Origin: an uncultured Clostridiaceae bacterium
GTDB lineage: Bacteria > Bacillota > Clostridia > Clostridiales > Clostridiaceae
DNA length: 64,000 bases
Assembly: GCA_946405135.1 (NCBI GenBank)
Contig: CAMJGD010000001.1
Span: 434,001 to 498,000 of the forward strand
Reading direction: 5' to 3'
The first letter of the stretch is position 1, and the number at the start of each line of letters is the position of its first letter. The notes below the pieces were generated by a model, which was given only the letters and a program-made list of their open reading frames with translations, had not been told where the DNA came from and did not search any database. Below, in pieces: positions 35,692-44,608 of the stretch. The position numbers and the translations under genes were made by a program.

Positions 35692-38637
35692 TTATTTTTT
35701 TAGCTTTACACGTTTTATGTAATCTCCCATAACTACAAGCATGAGGTTTGTGCCTCTTCCAGCTCTATTTTGTAATTTTATATCTTCTACAGCTATACTC
35801 TTCTCTTCACCGGTTTGGGATTTTAAAATAAGTTCTTTATAATTTTTTAAGAGAATTATTTTATCACTATTATAACATACTTCTTCTGTAAAAATACTTG
35901 AATTTTCTATAACTGTTCCAAAAATAACTTCATCATCATCTTTTAAGCTAATGGCTGTAACTCCCGAAGCTACTCTTCCCATTTCATTTATACTGCTTGC
36001 TTCAAACTTTATAGCCATAGCTTTTTTAGATACTACAATTACATTTCCACTATCCTTCAATCCAAAAGTTATTGATATCAACTTATCTCCATCACTTTTA
36101 TACTTATAACAAGGAATACTCATATAATCCCCTGCAAATTCTCTTATGTCTGTTCTTTTCACTAGTCCATTTTTAGTAAAAAAGTAAACCTGAATCTCTT
36201 TCTCTTCTTTTTTTACCGATATTATATTTAATATTTTTTCATTTTCAGCATCAAAATCATCTACTATATCATTTAAGTTAACAGACCTCTGCTTTAGATG
36301 AATAAGCTTATAAGATGGTATGTTATAGCATATAGCCTTGTCAGTAAATATTAGCAGTTTTTCTGAAGTAGTAGTAAAGGCCTTCATTAAAGATTTTTTA
36401 CCTCTCATCTCACTAGGTTCTAAGACCTTTACATTCCCTTTATTATCAATGGATACATTGAATTCGCCATATTCATATTGTTTTACGTATTGAGCTTCTA
36501 TAATCTCATCTTTGTTACATAAAGTACATAATGGTGATGCAAGCACATTTCTATCACTAGATTCAAGCTGTGGCTCTTCTACCGTAAATTCTAGCCCTTT
36601 TTCAGTATTTATATGAATAAATTCTCTTTCTTCATTTCTATGCTTAAAGTTTACATGAGATAATTTTTCATCTTCTCTTAACTTTAATGCCATAAGCTTA
36701 GAATAGTTGGTATAGAACTTGTCTAAAGAGGTCTTTTTTATATTTCCTAAACTAGTTAAAAATATAAAATCTTTTTGCAAAGAAAAATCTTCTATAGAAT
36801 ATGCAGCTACAATTTTTTCTTGTTCAAGATCTAATCCTCTTATCAAAGAATCTAACCTTTCACCCTTATCCTTCCATCTACATTCAGGTATGGCATTTAC
36901 TTTAAGTTGATACATATTACCCATATCAGTAAAAAATATCACTGCATCTTTTGTGTTAGATTGGAATAAAAATTTTGCAAAATCCCCTTCTCTATATTCA
37001 ATGTCACCGGTATCACTACTCAATCGATTATAGGATTTTAAAGGAACTCTTTTTATAAATCCATCTTTAGATAAAGTAATCATTACATCTTCTATAATTA
37101 AAAGCTCCTCTATATCTATTTTAGCTTCACTTTCATCTTCTACGATTTCTGTTCTTCTTAGATTACCGTGTTTTTCCTTTACTTCTAAAAGCTCTTTTTT
37201 TATTACATTTAATAGCTCTTTTTCATTTTCTAAAATTTTCTTCAATCTTTTGATTTCCTTTGATAATTCTTTATACTCTTTTTCAAATACTTTAATTTCA
37301 AGTCCTGTAAGCCTATAAAGCATTAACTCTAATATAGCTTCAGATTGCTTTCCAGTAAATCCAAAGGATGAAATTAAGTTATCCGAAGCATCCTTCTTGG
37401 ACTTTGAAGACCTTATAGTAGCTATTATTTCATCCATAATAGATATGGCTTTTATAAAACCTTCAACTATATGAAATCTATTTTCAGCAGCTTCTAACTC
37501 CCTTTCAGTTCTTCTTCTAATGACTTCCTTCTGATGAGTTAAATAGTAATTTAATATAGATTTTAGTCCTAAAGTTTCAGGCTTTCCATCTGCTAAAGCT
37601 ACCATATTAAAGTTTAGGTTGCATTGAAGTTCTGTCTTTTTAAACAGATATTTTAGTATCTTATCTGCTGTTTCTTCATCTGCAGACTTTTTAAGTTCTA
37701 TAACAGCTCTTATACCTTCCCTATCAGATTCGTCTCTTATATCTGTTATAGCATCTAAAGCTTTCACATGTTTTTTGTCACCAGTCATATCAGATATATT
37801 CTGAAGAATTTTAGCTTTATTTTTTCTATAAGGAAATTCTGTTATTACTATACCTAGCCTGCCATTTTCAAGTTTTTCTATAGAGGTTTTAGCTCTTAAA
37901 GTAACTTTCCCCTCTCCTGTTTCATATGCAGAAAGAAGAGAATTCTTACCTATGATTATTCCTCCTGTAGGTAAATCTGGCCCTTTTATGTAATGCATAA
38001 GCTCTTCTGTAGTGAGGTTCGGATTATCTATAATAGCTGCAGCTGCATCAATAACTTCTTTTAAATTATGAGGTGGAATATTAGTAGCAAGTCCAACAGC
38101 TATACCAAAAGCACCATTTACTAAAAGATTAGGATATCGGCTTGGTAAAACTTTAGGTTCTATTTCTGTATCTGAATAGTTAGGAACCATATCCACTACA
38201 CCTTTTTCTATATCTCTTACCATTTCTAGAGCTATAGGAGTAAGCCTTGCTTCCGTATAACGCATAGCTGCTGCTCCATCTCCATCCATGCTTCCCCAGT
38301 TTCCATGTCCATCAATTAGCGGTTCTCTTGTACTAAAGTCTTGGGCTAATATAACCATGGAATCATATACTGAAGCATCCCCATGTGGATGAAATTTTCC
38401 TAATATATCTCCAACTATTCTTGCTGATTTGTGGTAAGGTTTATCTGGAAAAGATTTAAGAAGATATGCACCATATATTATCCTTCTATGAACAGGTTTT
38501 AATCCATCCCGTACATCTGGAAGTGCTCTATCTTTTGCTACTTCCACTGCATAAGGAAGATAATTTTCAGGCATAGCTTCTTCTATAGGTACATCTATAA
38601 TATTATTATCTTTTGGAATATCTAGCTTCTTACCCAT
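35692..38637 (-). CDS. parC: Type II topoisomerase subunit A (topoisomerase IV ParC-like)
   Basis: DNA-breakage/reunion subunit, 981 residues. Tower and active site: catalytic Tyr127 in AAAMRYTEARLTPI, upstream HPHGDASVYDSM and GNWGSMDGDG. The C-terminal beta-pinwheel (~510-970) is long. No clean GyrA box (QRRGGKG) is visible, and it partners with an adjacent ParE, so I call ParC. At the main quinolone site (E. coli GyrA Ser83) the residue is Ala88. The start at 38637 has the AGGTGA SD; an upstream in-frame ATG has none. Confidence 0.9.
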   Translation of the reverse strand: MGKKLDIPKDNNIIDVPIEEAMPENYLPYAVEVAKDRALPDVRDGLKPVHRRIIYGAYLLKSFPDKPYHKSARIVGDILGKFHPHGDASVYDSMVILAQDFSTREPLIDGHGNWGSMDGDGAAAMRYTEARLTPIALEMVRDIEKGVVDMVPNYSDTEIEPKVLPSRYPNLLVNGAFGIAVGLATNIPPHNLKEVIDAAAAIIDNPNLTTEELMHYIKGPDLPTGGIIIGKNSLLSAYETGEGKVTLRAKTSIEKLENGRLGIVITEFPYRKNKAKILQNISDMTGDKKHVKALDAITDIRDESDREGIRAVIELKKSADEETADKILKYLFKKTELQCNLNFNMVALADGKPETLGLKSILNYYLTHQKEVIRRRTERELEAAENRFHIVEGFIKAISIMDEIIATIRSSKSKKDASDNLISSFGFTGKQSEAILELMLYRLTGLEIKVFEKEYKELSKEIKRLKKILENEKELLNVIKKELLEVKEKHGNLRRTEIVEDESEAKIDIEELLIIEDVMITLSKDGFIKRVPLKSYNRLSSDTGDIEYREGDFAKFLFQSNTKDAVIFFTDMGNMYQLKVNAIPECRWKDKGERLDSLIRGLDLEQEKIVAAYSIEDFSLQKDFIFLTSLGNIKKTSLDKFYTNYSKLMALKLREDEKLSHVNFKHRNEEREFIHINTEKGLEFTVEEPQLESSDRNVLASPLCTLCNKDEIIEAQYVKQYEYGEFNVSIDNKGNVKVLEPSEMRGKKSLMKAFTTTSEKLLIFTDKAICYNIPSYKLIHLKQRSVNLNDIVDDFDAENEKILNIISVKKEEKEIQVYFFTKNGLVKRTDIREFAGDYMSIPCYKYKSDGDKLISITFGLKDSGNVIVVSKKAMAIKFEASSINEMGRVASGVTAISLKDDDEVIFGTVIENSSIFTEEVCYNSDKIILLKNYKELILKSQTGEEKSIAVEDIKLQNRAGRGTNLMLVVMGDYIKRVKLKK

Positions 38638-38730
38638 TATAATTTCACCTTCCTTTGTCATTACATTTTGCTATGATAAAATACTATTCATTTTCATTTA
38701 TATTAAATAATATTTTTTACATATTTTAGT

Positions 38731-40686
38731 TTAAAATTCAGCATATTTATACATATAAATTTTTCTAGGCTCCACTATATCCCCCATAAGAAGTGATACC
38801 ATTTTCTCCGCTTTAGCTGCATCCTCTATGGTAACTCTATGAAGCACTCTGGTTTCAGGGTTTAATGTGGTATCCCAAAGCTGGTCTGGATTCATCTCTC
38901 CTAAACCTTTATATCTCTGTATAAGCGATCCCTTCCCAATTTCTTTCTTTGCTGCATTAAGTTCTTCATCACTATAGGCATACCTATGTATCTCTCCCTT
39001 TTTTCCTGTCTTATACACTTTATAGAGAGGAGGCTGCCCGATAAACAAATGTCCATTGGTAATTAGTGGTCTCATATACCTATATATATAGGTCATCCAT
39101 AGGGTTCTTATATGATACCCATCCACATCTGCATCGCTTAATATTATTATTTTGTCATACTTAAGTTCTTCTTCTTTGTAATTTTCTAAGGTTCCAGTGC
39201 CTACAGCTGTATTAAATATTTTAAGTTCTTCACTAGCTAACACATTTTCTAGTTTTTGTTTTTCTGTATTCATTATTTTACCTTTAGAAGGCATTATAGT
39301 CTGAAATCTTCTATCCCTAGCCTGTTTAGCACTTCCACCTGCAGAATCTCCCTCTACTACAATAAACTCGTTAAAACTTCTATCTTTCAAAGTACATACT
39401 GCTATTTTTCCTGCAAGAGGCGCTGCGCCCTTACCTATTTTCTTTTTTTCCGCCTCATTTATCTTTTTAATCTTTTCTCTTCTGGCTGCAGCATCTAATG
39501 CATTGTTTATTATGCCTTGGGCCATTTCTTTATTGTCTTCTATCCATTCTCCTAATTTATTATAAGTCAGTTCATTCATCATGGTATAAGCTTCATTGTT
39601 ACCTAATTTAGTCTTAGTTTGTCCTTCAAAAATAGGATTTGTTATCTTTACTCTTAGTATGGCTGTCATTCCTTCTCTTAAGTCATCACCTTCAAACTCC
39701 TTATCCTTTTCCTTTATCAAATTAAGCTTTTTTGCCCAATCTTTAAAAGCCCTAGTCATCCCTGTTTTAAATCCAGTTTCATGAGTTCCCGCCTCAGTAG
39801 TAGGTATATTATTTACATAGCTTGCTATATATTCCGTAGAAGAATCCGTAAATTGTATACAGACTTCTGCATATATATTAACACCTGCTATGCTCTTTTC
39901 TCCCTCAAAAATTATAGGTGTTTCATGTATAGGTATTTTACTTTCATTGAGATATTCAATGAAATCTAATAAACCTCTTTCGGAAAAATATTCTTTCTTT
40001 ATAGGTTCTTCTTTTCTATTATCTATCAGCTCTAATGCTATACCTTTATTCTGAAAAGCAAGTTCCTGAAGTCTTTCATCGATTATATCAAATTTAAAAT
40101 CTGTAGTAGTAAATACATTATTATCAGGAAGGAACGTAACCTTTGTACCTGTAGCAGAACTATTTCCTATAACTTCAAGAGGAGTTACAGGAATTCCTGG
40201 CATCTTTCGTTTTAAATCTTTATCAAATGCATACTCAAATCTTTGCCTATATATTTTACCATTTTGATAAACCTCTACCTCCAGCCATTCTGATAAAGCA
40301 TTTACTACCGCAGAACCTACACCATGAAGTCCGCCGGAAGTTTTATAATTTTTATTATTAAATTTTCCTCCCGTATGAAGTTCTGTAAAAACCATTTCCA
40401 CACCGGATTTCTTCTTTATTGGATGTATACCTGTAGGTATACCTCTTCCATTATCTATTATTGTAACAGTTTTATCTTTATTTAATATAATAGTAGCTTT
40501 GTTGCCAAAACCATTTGAAATCTCATCTATAGAATTATCTAATATTTCCCATATACAGTGATGTAATCCTTTAGATCCTGTAGATCCTATATACATACCC
40601 GGTCTAATTCTAACAGGTTCAAGTTTTTCTAAAGACGTTAGATCTGTAACATCATAAGAATTATGATTTTTATTATCTAGCTCCAT
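38731..40686 (-). CDS. parE: Type II topoisomerase subunit B (topoisomerase IV ParE-like)
   Basis: ATPase subunit, 651 residues: GHKL motifs DNSIDEISNGFGNKA, DNGRGIPTGIH and SGGLHGVGSAVVNAL, then the transducer domain. The TOPRIM acidic residues lie in VVEGDSAGGSAKQARD and LSDADVDGYHIRTLW, with the C-terminal QRYKGLGEMNPDQLW. Length fits ParE/GyrB. Pairs with parC 93 bp downstream; preceded by a consensus promoter and a ~150-nt leader with inverted repeats. Confidence 0.93.
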   Translation of the reverse strand: MELDNKNHNSYDVTDLTSLEKLEPVRIRPGMYIGSTGSKGLHHCIWEILDNSIDEISNGFGNKATIILNKDKTVTIIDNGRGIPTGIHPIKKKSGVEMVFTELHTGGKFNNKNYKTSGGLHGVGSAVVNALSEWLEVEVYQNGKIYRQRFEYAFDKDLKRKMPGIPVTPLEVIGNSSATGTKVTFLPDNNVFTTTDFKFDIIDERLQELAFQNKGIALELIDNRKEEPIKKEYFSERGLLDFIEYLNESKIPIHETPIIFEGEKSIAGVNIYAEVCIQFTDSSTEYIASYVNNIPTTEAGTHETGFKTGMTRAFKDWAKKLNLIKEKDKEFEGDDLREGMTAILRVKITNPIFEGQTKTKLGNNEAYTMMNELTYNKLGEWIEDNKEMAQGIINNALDAAARREKIKKINEAEKKKIGKGAAPLAGKIAVCTLKDRSFNEFIVVEGDSAGGSAKQARDRRFQTIMPSKGKIMNTEKQKLENVLASEELKIFNTAVGTGTLENYKEEELKYDKIIILSDADVDGYHIRTLWMTYIYRYMRPLITNGHLFIGQPPLYKVYKTGKKGEIHRYAYSDEELNAAKKEIGKGSLIQRYKGLGEMNPDQLWDTTLNPETRVLHRVTIEDAAKAEKMVSLLMGDIVEPRKIYMYKYAEF

Positions 40687-40842
40687 ATTATCCGTTACGT
40701 AAAACGACCTATAAAACTCTTCAAAAATACTACAAAAATAATTTTCTAATATTCTTTACAAGTTTTATACTGATATTTGTTTTAACGTAACTCCTCCCTT
40801 CTCTGTTTTTCCCTAACATTGCCATCACATGTTAACTTATTC

Positions 40843-40871
40843 ATTATAGTCTTTAACAAAGATGATGTCAA
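40843..40871 (-). promoter_or_regulatory. Consensus sigma-A promoter of parE-parC
   Basis: Minus strand: TTGACA (40871-40866), 17 bases, TATAAT (40848-40843), a perfect match to the consensus at both hexamers with optimal spacing. It gives parE a leader of roughly 150 nt. A LexA-like palindrome overlaps its -35 by two bases. Confidence 0.9.
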
Positions 40872-40881
40872 ACGTATGTTC
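40870..40881 (-). promoter_or_regulatory. LexA-like (SOS) box at the parE promoter
   Basis: Minus strand GAACATACGTTT matches the Bacillus-type LexA box GAACATATGTTC at 10 of 12 positions and overlaps the -35 element, where a repressor would block polymerase. It departs from the consensus at two positions, one of them central, so it may be weak. Confidence 0.45.
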
Positions 40882-41069
40882 TTATTTTTTCTACCTGTAA
40901 CAACACAAAATTATAACATATATAAAAGAAAATTTGTATTAAAAATCATACCAGATTACTTTTTATATTCTTTAATTATATTTTTTAAATTACAATTTGC
41001 ATAGTTTATTACTTTATTATAATTTTGAATTTTATAGTTGAGCAGCACAACTTATTTTTATATAACAAA

Positions 41070-41116
41070 AGCTTGCAGCTAATATAAATTCCACCAAATT
41101 TATCATAGCTCAAGCT
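41070..41116 (-). terminator. Terminator after the glycosyltransferase gene
   Basis: Long stem of about 19 bp with small bulges: AGCTTG...TATAAATT paired with AATTTAT...CAAGCT around a CCACC loop (plus-strand reading). TTTTGTTATATAAAAA follows on the minus strand. It lies 20 bp after the stop codon of the gene at 41136. Confidence 0.75.
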
Positions 41117-41135
41117 CCTTTTTGGGTAAATATAT

Positions 41136-42527
41136 TCATACCTCATAAATGCCTATCTGTCTTACATGCTTTGTATGATCCCACTCCTTATTATTTTTAT
41201 TTAATATTCCTTGAATAGTTATAGGTATCCAAGTTAAAGTATATACTCCATAGAGCAAATACCATAGAAATATTTTGCAGGATTTTTCTCCAACCAAAGA
41301 AACATTTAAGGCTAGGAATGCTAAAATATAGCCTATATGGGCTAATGCTATGGTAATAAATGCAACATCACTGTCAATGAAATAGCTAAATAAAAATATG
41401 TTTAAAGAATATACTCCAAATAAGCAAAACATTTTTTTTGAAAGCTTTTTATCCAATAGAAGCACAAAAGGTGTAAGCAGAAATTGCAGTACACTAAATA
41501 TTTTACATATATAATCCGGAAATAGATAATTGATAATAAATATATGGAGCCCATGAGAAGCAGTATTCTGAGCTAATGTCAGTAAAAAGGATGCTCCTAA
41601 AAGCAGCACCACAAAAGGCTGTATTACATATAAGGCACAGTCAAAAGCTACGTAATCCCTTTCTTTGAAAGCTTTTTTAATTAATTTCGTAAAAAATCTT
41701 GAAGATACATCTGCAAATCCTTGCATCCATCGCTTTCTCTGCTTCCAAGACTGCTTTAATGTGAGAGGTTTTTCATCATAAACTACAGCTTCGTGAGCCC
41801 ACCCCACCTTATAACCATTAAGTACAAGCTTACAAGTAAATTCAAGGTCTTCTGTAAGGCAGGTAGCTCCCCAGCCTAGTTTCTTAAGTATTTCAGTATC
41901 CACTACAAAGCCTGTTCCCCCTATCTGATTGGATAATCCTAAATTATTTCTAGCAAGTTGAAATAATCTATTAGCAGACCAGAAAGATATGGAATAGGCT
42001 TCTGTAATCCAAGAGTCATGGGGATTTTTACTATCTATATATCCTTGTACTACCTTATACCCTTCACAAAGATATCCATTCATCTCCATTAAAAAATTTT
42101 TAGATACTAGATTATCAGCATCAAATATTGCCACAGCATCATACTTTTTATTCATTTTAAATATCTTAGAAAACATCCATTCTAAGGCATAACCTTTTCC
42201 TCTTTTTTCTTTGCTGAATCTCTCATAAACATTTACGCCAAATTTTCTAGCAATCTGTGCAGTTTTATCATTACAATTATCTGCTATAACAAATATATCA
42301 TACATATTTTCAGGATAATTCAGACCTTTTAAACTTTCTACTATTTTATCTATAACAACTTCTTCATTATGAGCAGCAACTATTAATGCAAAAGTCTTTT
42401 TAGGCTCATAGGAGACTCTCCTTTTCTTTTTATACATGCCAAAAAGAGATAGTATCAGGTAATAAGACATCAATATAAAAACAAAGATTTGAAATATAGC
42501 AGTTAAATTAAATATATGTTTTTTCAT
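41136..42527 (-). CDS. Membrane-bound family 2 glycosyltransferase
   Basis: 463 residues. One N-terminal membrane helix (~6-25), a GT-A domain (LIVAAHNEEVVIDKIVESL; DxD in VAIFDADNL; TED in CLTEDLEFTC; QxxRW-type KQRKRWMQG), then four to five C-terminal helices (~290-440). The D,D,D,QxxRW signature marks processive or polysaccharide-type GT2 enzymes such as cellulose/hyaluronan synthase relatives. Product unknown. Start ATG at 42527 has GGAAGG 8 nt upstream; a TTG seven codons earlier is unlikely. Appears mono-cistronic. Confidence 0.9.
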   Translation of the reverse strand: MKKHIFNLTAIFQIFVFILMSYYLILSLFGMYKKKRRVSYEPKKTFALIVAAHNEEVVIDKIVESLKGLNYPENMYDIFVIADNCNDKTAQIARKFGVNVYERFSKEKRGKGYALEWMFSKIFKMNKKYDAVAIFDADNLVSKNFLMEMNGYLCEGYKVVQGYIDSKNPHDSWITEAYSISFWSANRLFQLARNNLGLSNQIGGTGFVVDTEILKKLGWGATCLTEDLEFTCKLVLNGYKVGWAHEAVVYDEKPLTLKQSWKQRKRWMQGFADVSSRFFTKLIKKAFKERDYVAFDCALYVIQPFVVLLLGASFLLTLAQNTASHGLHIFIINYLFPDYICKIFSVLQFLLTPFVLLLDKKLSKKMFCLFGVYSLNIFLFSYFIDSDVAFITIALAHIGYILAFLALNVSLVGEKSCKIFLWYLLYGVYTLTWIPITIQGILNKNNKEWDHTKHVRQIGIYEV

Positions 42528-42724
42528 AATATCAACCTTCCTGTACAAAATCTTTTACATTATAATACTTCTGTATCTTTCTACACTATTTTTATAGATT
42601 TCAATATAATTTCATTAAATTTATTATTCCCATAAAACAAAAAATAATAGATTTTATTTGTCCCACTTATGAAATTTAATACAATTTAATAGTGCGAAAG
42701 AGAAAAATACCAAATTGTTTCAAT

Positions 42725-42763
42725 AAAAAAACCTTCAGTTCATTATGAATCGAAGGTTTTTTT
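42725..42763. terminator. Terminator after the 152-residue coiled-coil gene
   Basis: AAAAAAACCTTC and GAAGGTTTTTTT arms with a ~15-base loop, directly following the stop of the gene at 42766. A- and T-runs on both sides make it usable in either direction. Confidence 0.9.
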
Positions 42764-42765
42764 AA

Positions 42766-43224
42766 TTATTTTATTATCCTAAAATGTATCTTTATAATAT
42801 TATCTACCCTAGTGATTACTGCGCTATAATTATAAGCACTTAAAATTTCATCCAAAGCTTTGCTATATTTTCCATTTATTAAATATACCGCTATACCATC
42901 CTTTGTAATAAAGTTATAGCAGCCATTACATTTTTTTATATACAGATTGTCCCACTCTTTTACAGTAAACCCTTTGTTTTCTGCATCAAAAATAATTCCT
43001 TGAGTAGTCAAAATATCTAAAAGCCTATAATACTGTTTATTAGTATTATTTAATTGAATTTTTAATTGCTCTAACCTATTTAAATTTTTATCAATTTGAA
43101 TTTTTTCTTCTTCTATTTTTATTTCTATTTTATTTTTCTTATCTTCTAAGGTTTTAGCTTCACTTTCTTTTGAGCTATGTTGCTGCTCTAATAATTTTGT
43201 AAAAAAACTTCTTATAATACTCAT
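42766..43224 (-). CDS. Unknown coiled-coil protein (152 residues)
   Basis: Family not recognised. Residues 1-14 form an amphipathic helix (SIIRSFFTKLLEQ). Residues ~18-70 form a strongly charged coiled coil. Residues ~75-152 form a small mixed alpha/beta domain with two Cys (KKCNGCYNF), ending KIHFRIIK. No signal peptide. The ATG at 43224 has the AGGAG SD; the frame is open 16 codons further but has no SD there. Divergent from another small coiled-coil gene whose start is only 60 bp away. Confidence 0.75.
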   Translation of the reverse strand: MSIIRSFFTKLLEQQHSSKESEAKTLEDKKNKIEIKIEEEKIQIDKNLNRLEQLKIQLNNTNKQYYRLLDILTTQGIIFDAENKGFTVKEWDNLYIKKCNGCYNFITKDGIAVYLINGKYSKALDEILSAYNYSAVITRVDNIIKIHFRIIK

Positions 43225-43284
43225 GGCACACTCCTTGATTAAAATATATAATTTAATGTAAAATATGGTCATGGAGGATATATT

Positions 43285-43581
43285 ATGGATGAATTTATAA
43301 AAATTATAACAGATTTATTTTGCAAAATTAAAGTAACTATAAAGAAATTTATAAAAGAGGCTTATCATTTTAATCAGCAAAAAAGTACTCTTAATAATAT
43401 GTATTCTCATCTAATAGCCAGCAGAAAAAAAGAATTAGAAGAAACTCAAAGCAAATTAAAGGAATTAAAACAGCAAAATTCAAAAGTACTAAAGGAAATT
43501 GAATTACTAAATCATGATATAAAAAATAAAACTTTTATTTTAGAAAGTCTTCAAGAACTTGTGGCAAGAAGACTTGATTAA
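43285..43581 (+). CDS. Unknown coiled-coil protein (98 residues)
   Basis: Family not recognised. N-terminal amphipathic/hydrophobic helix (IIKTIDLF-like: EFIKIITDLFCKIKVTIKKF) followed by a continuous Glu/Lys/Leu coiled coil from ~40 to the end (KELEETQSKLKELKQQNSK). Good SD (GGAGG) before ATG. It resembles its divergent neighbour in layout (short amphipathic helix, then coiled coil), so the two may form a hetero-oligomer. No link to transport or wall genes can be shown. Confidence 0.75.
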   Translation: MDEFIKIITDLFCKIKVTIKKFIKEAYHFNQQKSTLNNMYSHLIASRKKELEETQSKLKELKQQNSKVLKEIELLNHDIKNKTFILESLQELVARRLD

Positions 43582-43708
43582 ATTATACCTCTAACTAATA
43601 AATAATTTTTAATTTTAATATTGTAAAAAGTTATATTTTATATGATAATTAATATATAATAATTATTATTAATTAATTATGAAATTTATGTAGTAATCAG
43701 GAGGTATC

Positions 43709-44515
43709 ATGAAAAAGAATGTATATTTAATTATAACTGTAGTCTTATGCTTAACACTTTTTGCAGGTTGCGGTAAAAAAGATGCATCAAAGGATAAAAA
43801 GGAATTAGTAGTTGGAATGGAACTGGCATATCCGCCTTTTGAGACAATAGATGAAAAAGGTAATCCTACAGGTATAAGCGTAGAGCTAGCAAAAGATCTT
43901 GGTAAATACTTAGGTAAAGAAATAAGAATAGAAAACATGGCTTATAATGGTCTTTTACCTTCCCTTGAATCAAAAAAAATAGATATAATAATATCTTCCA
44001 TGACTATAACACCGGAAAGGCAAAAATCTATAGATTTTTCAGAGCCTTATGCTAAAACCGCTCTAGCACTATTAATAAATAAAAATTCACCGGTTAATGA
44101 GTCTAAAGATCTAAATGTCAAAGGTAGAAAAATAGCCGTTAAAAAAGGAACTACAGGTCATATGTATGCAGAAAAAAATCTTAAAAATGCTGAAATAATG
44201 GTTTTTGATAAGGAAAGTGCCTGCGTACTAGAGGTTGTACAAGGAAAGGCAGATGCTTTTATTTATGATCAGATGACTATATATAAAAACTGGCAGCAGT
44301 ATAAAGATTCTACAAAAGCTAATCTAAATCCCATAGCAAATAATTTTGAAAACTGGGGTATAGGCATTAGAAAAAATGATGATGAATTAAAAAATCAGAT
44401 TAATAAATTTTTAGAGGATTATAAAAAGAATGGCGGCTTTGAAAAGTTAGGAGATAAATATTTATCTGACCAGAAAAAGACTTTTAAAGAATTAGGTATA
44501 CCATTTTTCTTCTAA
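43709..44515 (+). CDS. Amino-acid ABC transporter substrate-binding lipoprotein
   Basis: Family 3 solute-binding protein of 268 residues. N-terminal lipoprotein signal with the lipobox LFAG-Cys21, so it is anchored on the outer face of the membrane. Conserved VVGMELAYPPFETIDEKGN start of the mature domain, then SMTITPERQKSIDFSEPYA and VKKGTTGHMYAEKN. The family binds polar amino acids (Gln, Arg, Cys and others); the specificity is not readable from sequence. Followed by permease and ATPase genes after a terminator-like hairpin. Confidence 0.95.
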   Translation: MKKNVYLIITVVLCLTLFAGCGKKDASKDKKELVVGMELAYPPFETIDEKGNPTGISVELAKDLGKYLGKEIRIENMAYNGLLPSLESKKIDIIISSMTITPERQKSIDFSEPYAKTALALLINKNSPVNESKDLNVKGRKIAVKKGTTGHMYAEKNLKNAEIMVFDKESACVLEVVQGKADAFIYDQMTIYKNWQQYKDSTKANLNPIANNFENWGIGIRKNDDELKNQINKFLEDYKKNGGFEKLGDKYLSDQKKTFKELGIPFFF

Positions 44516-44545
44516 AATTTATATAAAATTAAATATGTACATGCC

Positions 44546-44573
44546 AGCACAGAAAATTCTATTTTTCTGTGCT
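44546..44573 (+). terminator. Intra-operon terminator after the binding-protein gene
   Basis: AGCACAGAAAA / TTTTCTGTGCT (11 bp), then ATTTATTC, 30 bp after the stop codon and 35 bp before the permease start. It probably works as a partial terminator, yielding more binding protein than membrane components, as in other such operons. Confidence 0.75.
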
Positions 44574-44608
44574 ATTTATTCAAAATTTTTTTGAAAGGAC
44601 TAATTTAC

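Larger units (their letters stand above)
40687..41135. other. Intergenic region upstream of parE and downstream of the glycosyltransferase
   Basis: 449 bp without a convincing gene. Contents: the parE leader with a bulged inverted repeat (GTTACGTAAAAC at 40694-40705 and GTTTTAACGTAAC at 40779-40791) bordering a GGGAGGAG stretch on the minus strand; the parE promoter with a LexA-like box (40843-40881); and the terminator of the glycosyltransferase gene (41070-41116). Short open frames here have no SD or family features. Confidence 0.7.

Noticed and set aside
35692-40686. Calling the topoisomerase pair gyrase (gyrA/gyrB)
   Set aside because: No clear GyrA box and no dnaA/recF context; topoisomerase IV fits better, though a gyrase-like activity cannot be excluded from sequence.
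40819-41004. Plus-strand open frame of 61 codons upstream of parE
   Set aside because: It overlaps the parE promoter, has no SD, is not gene-like in composition and its frame is explained by AT-rich spacer.
43582-43708. T-box or amino-acid riboswitch ahead of the amino-acid transporter
   Set aside because: 127 bp is too short, with no specifier stem, T-box sequence or terminator hairpin before the binding-protein gene.
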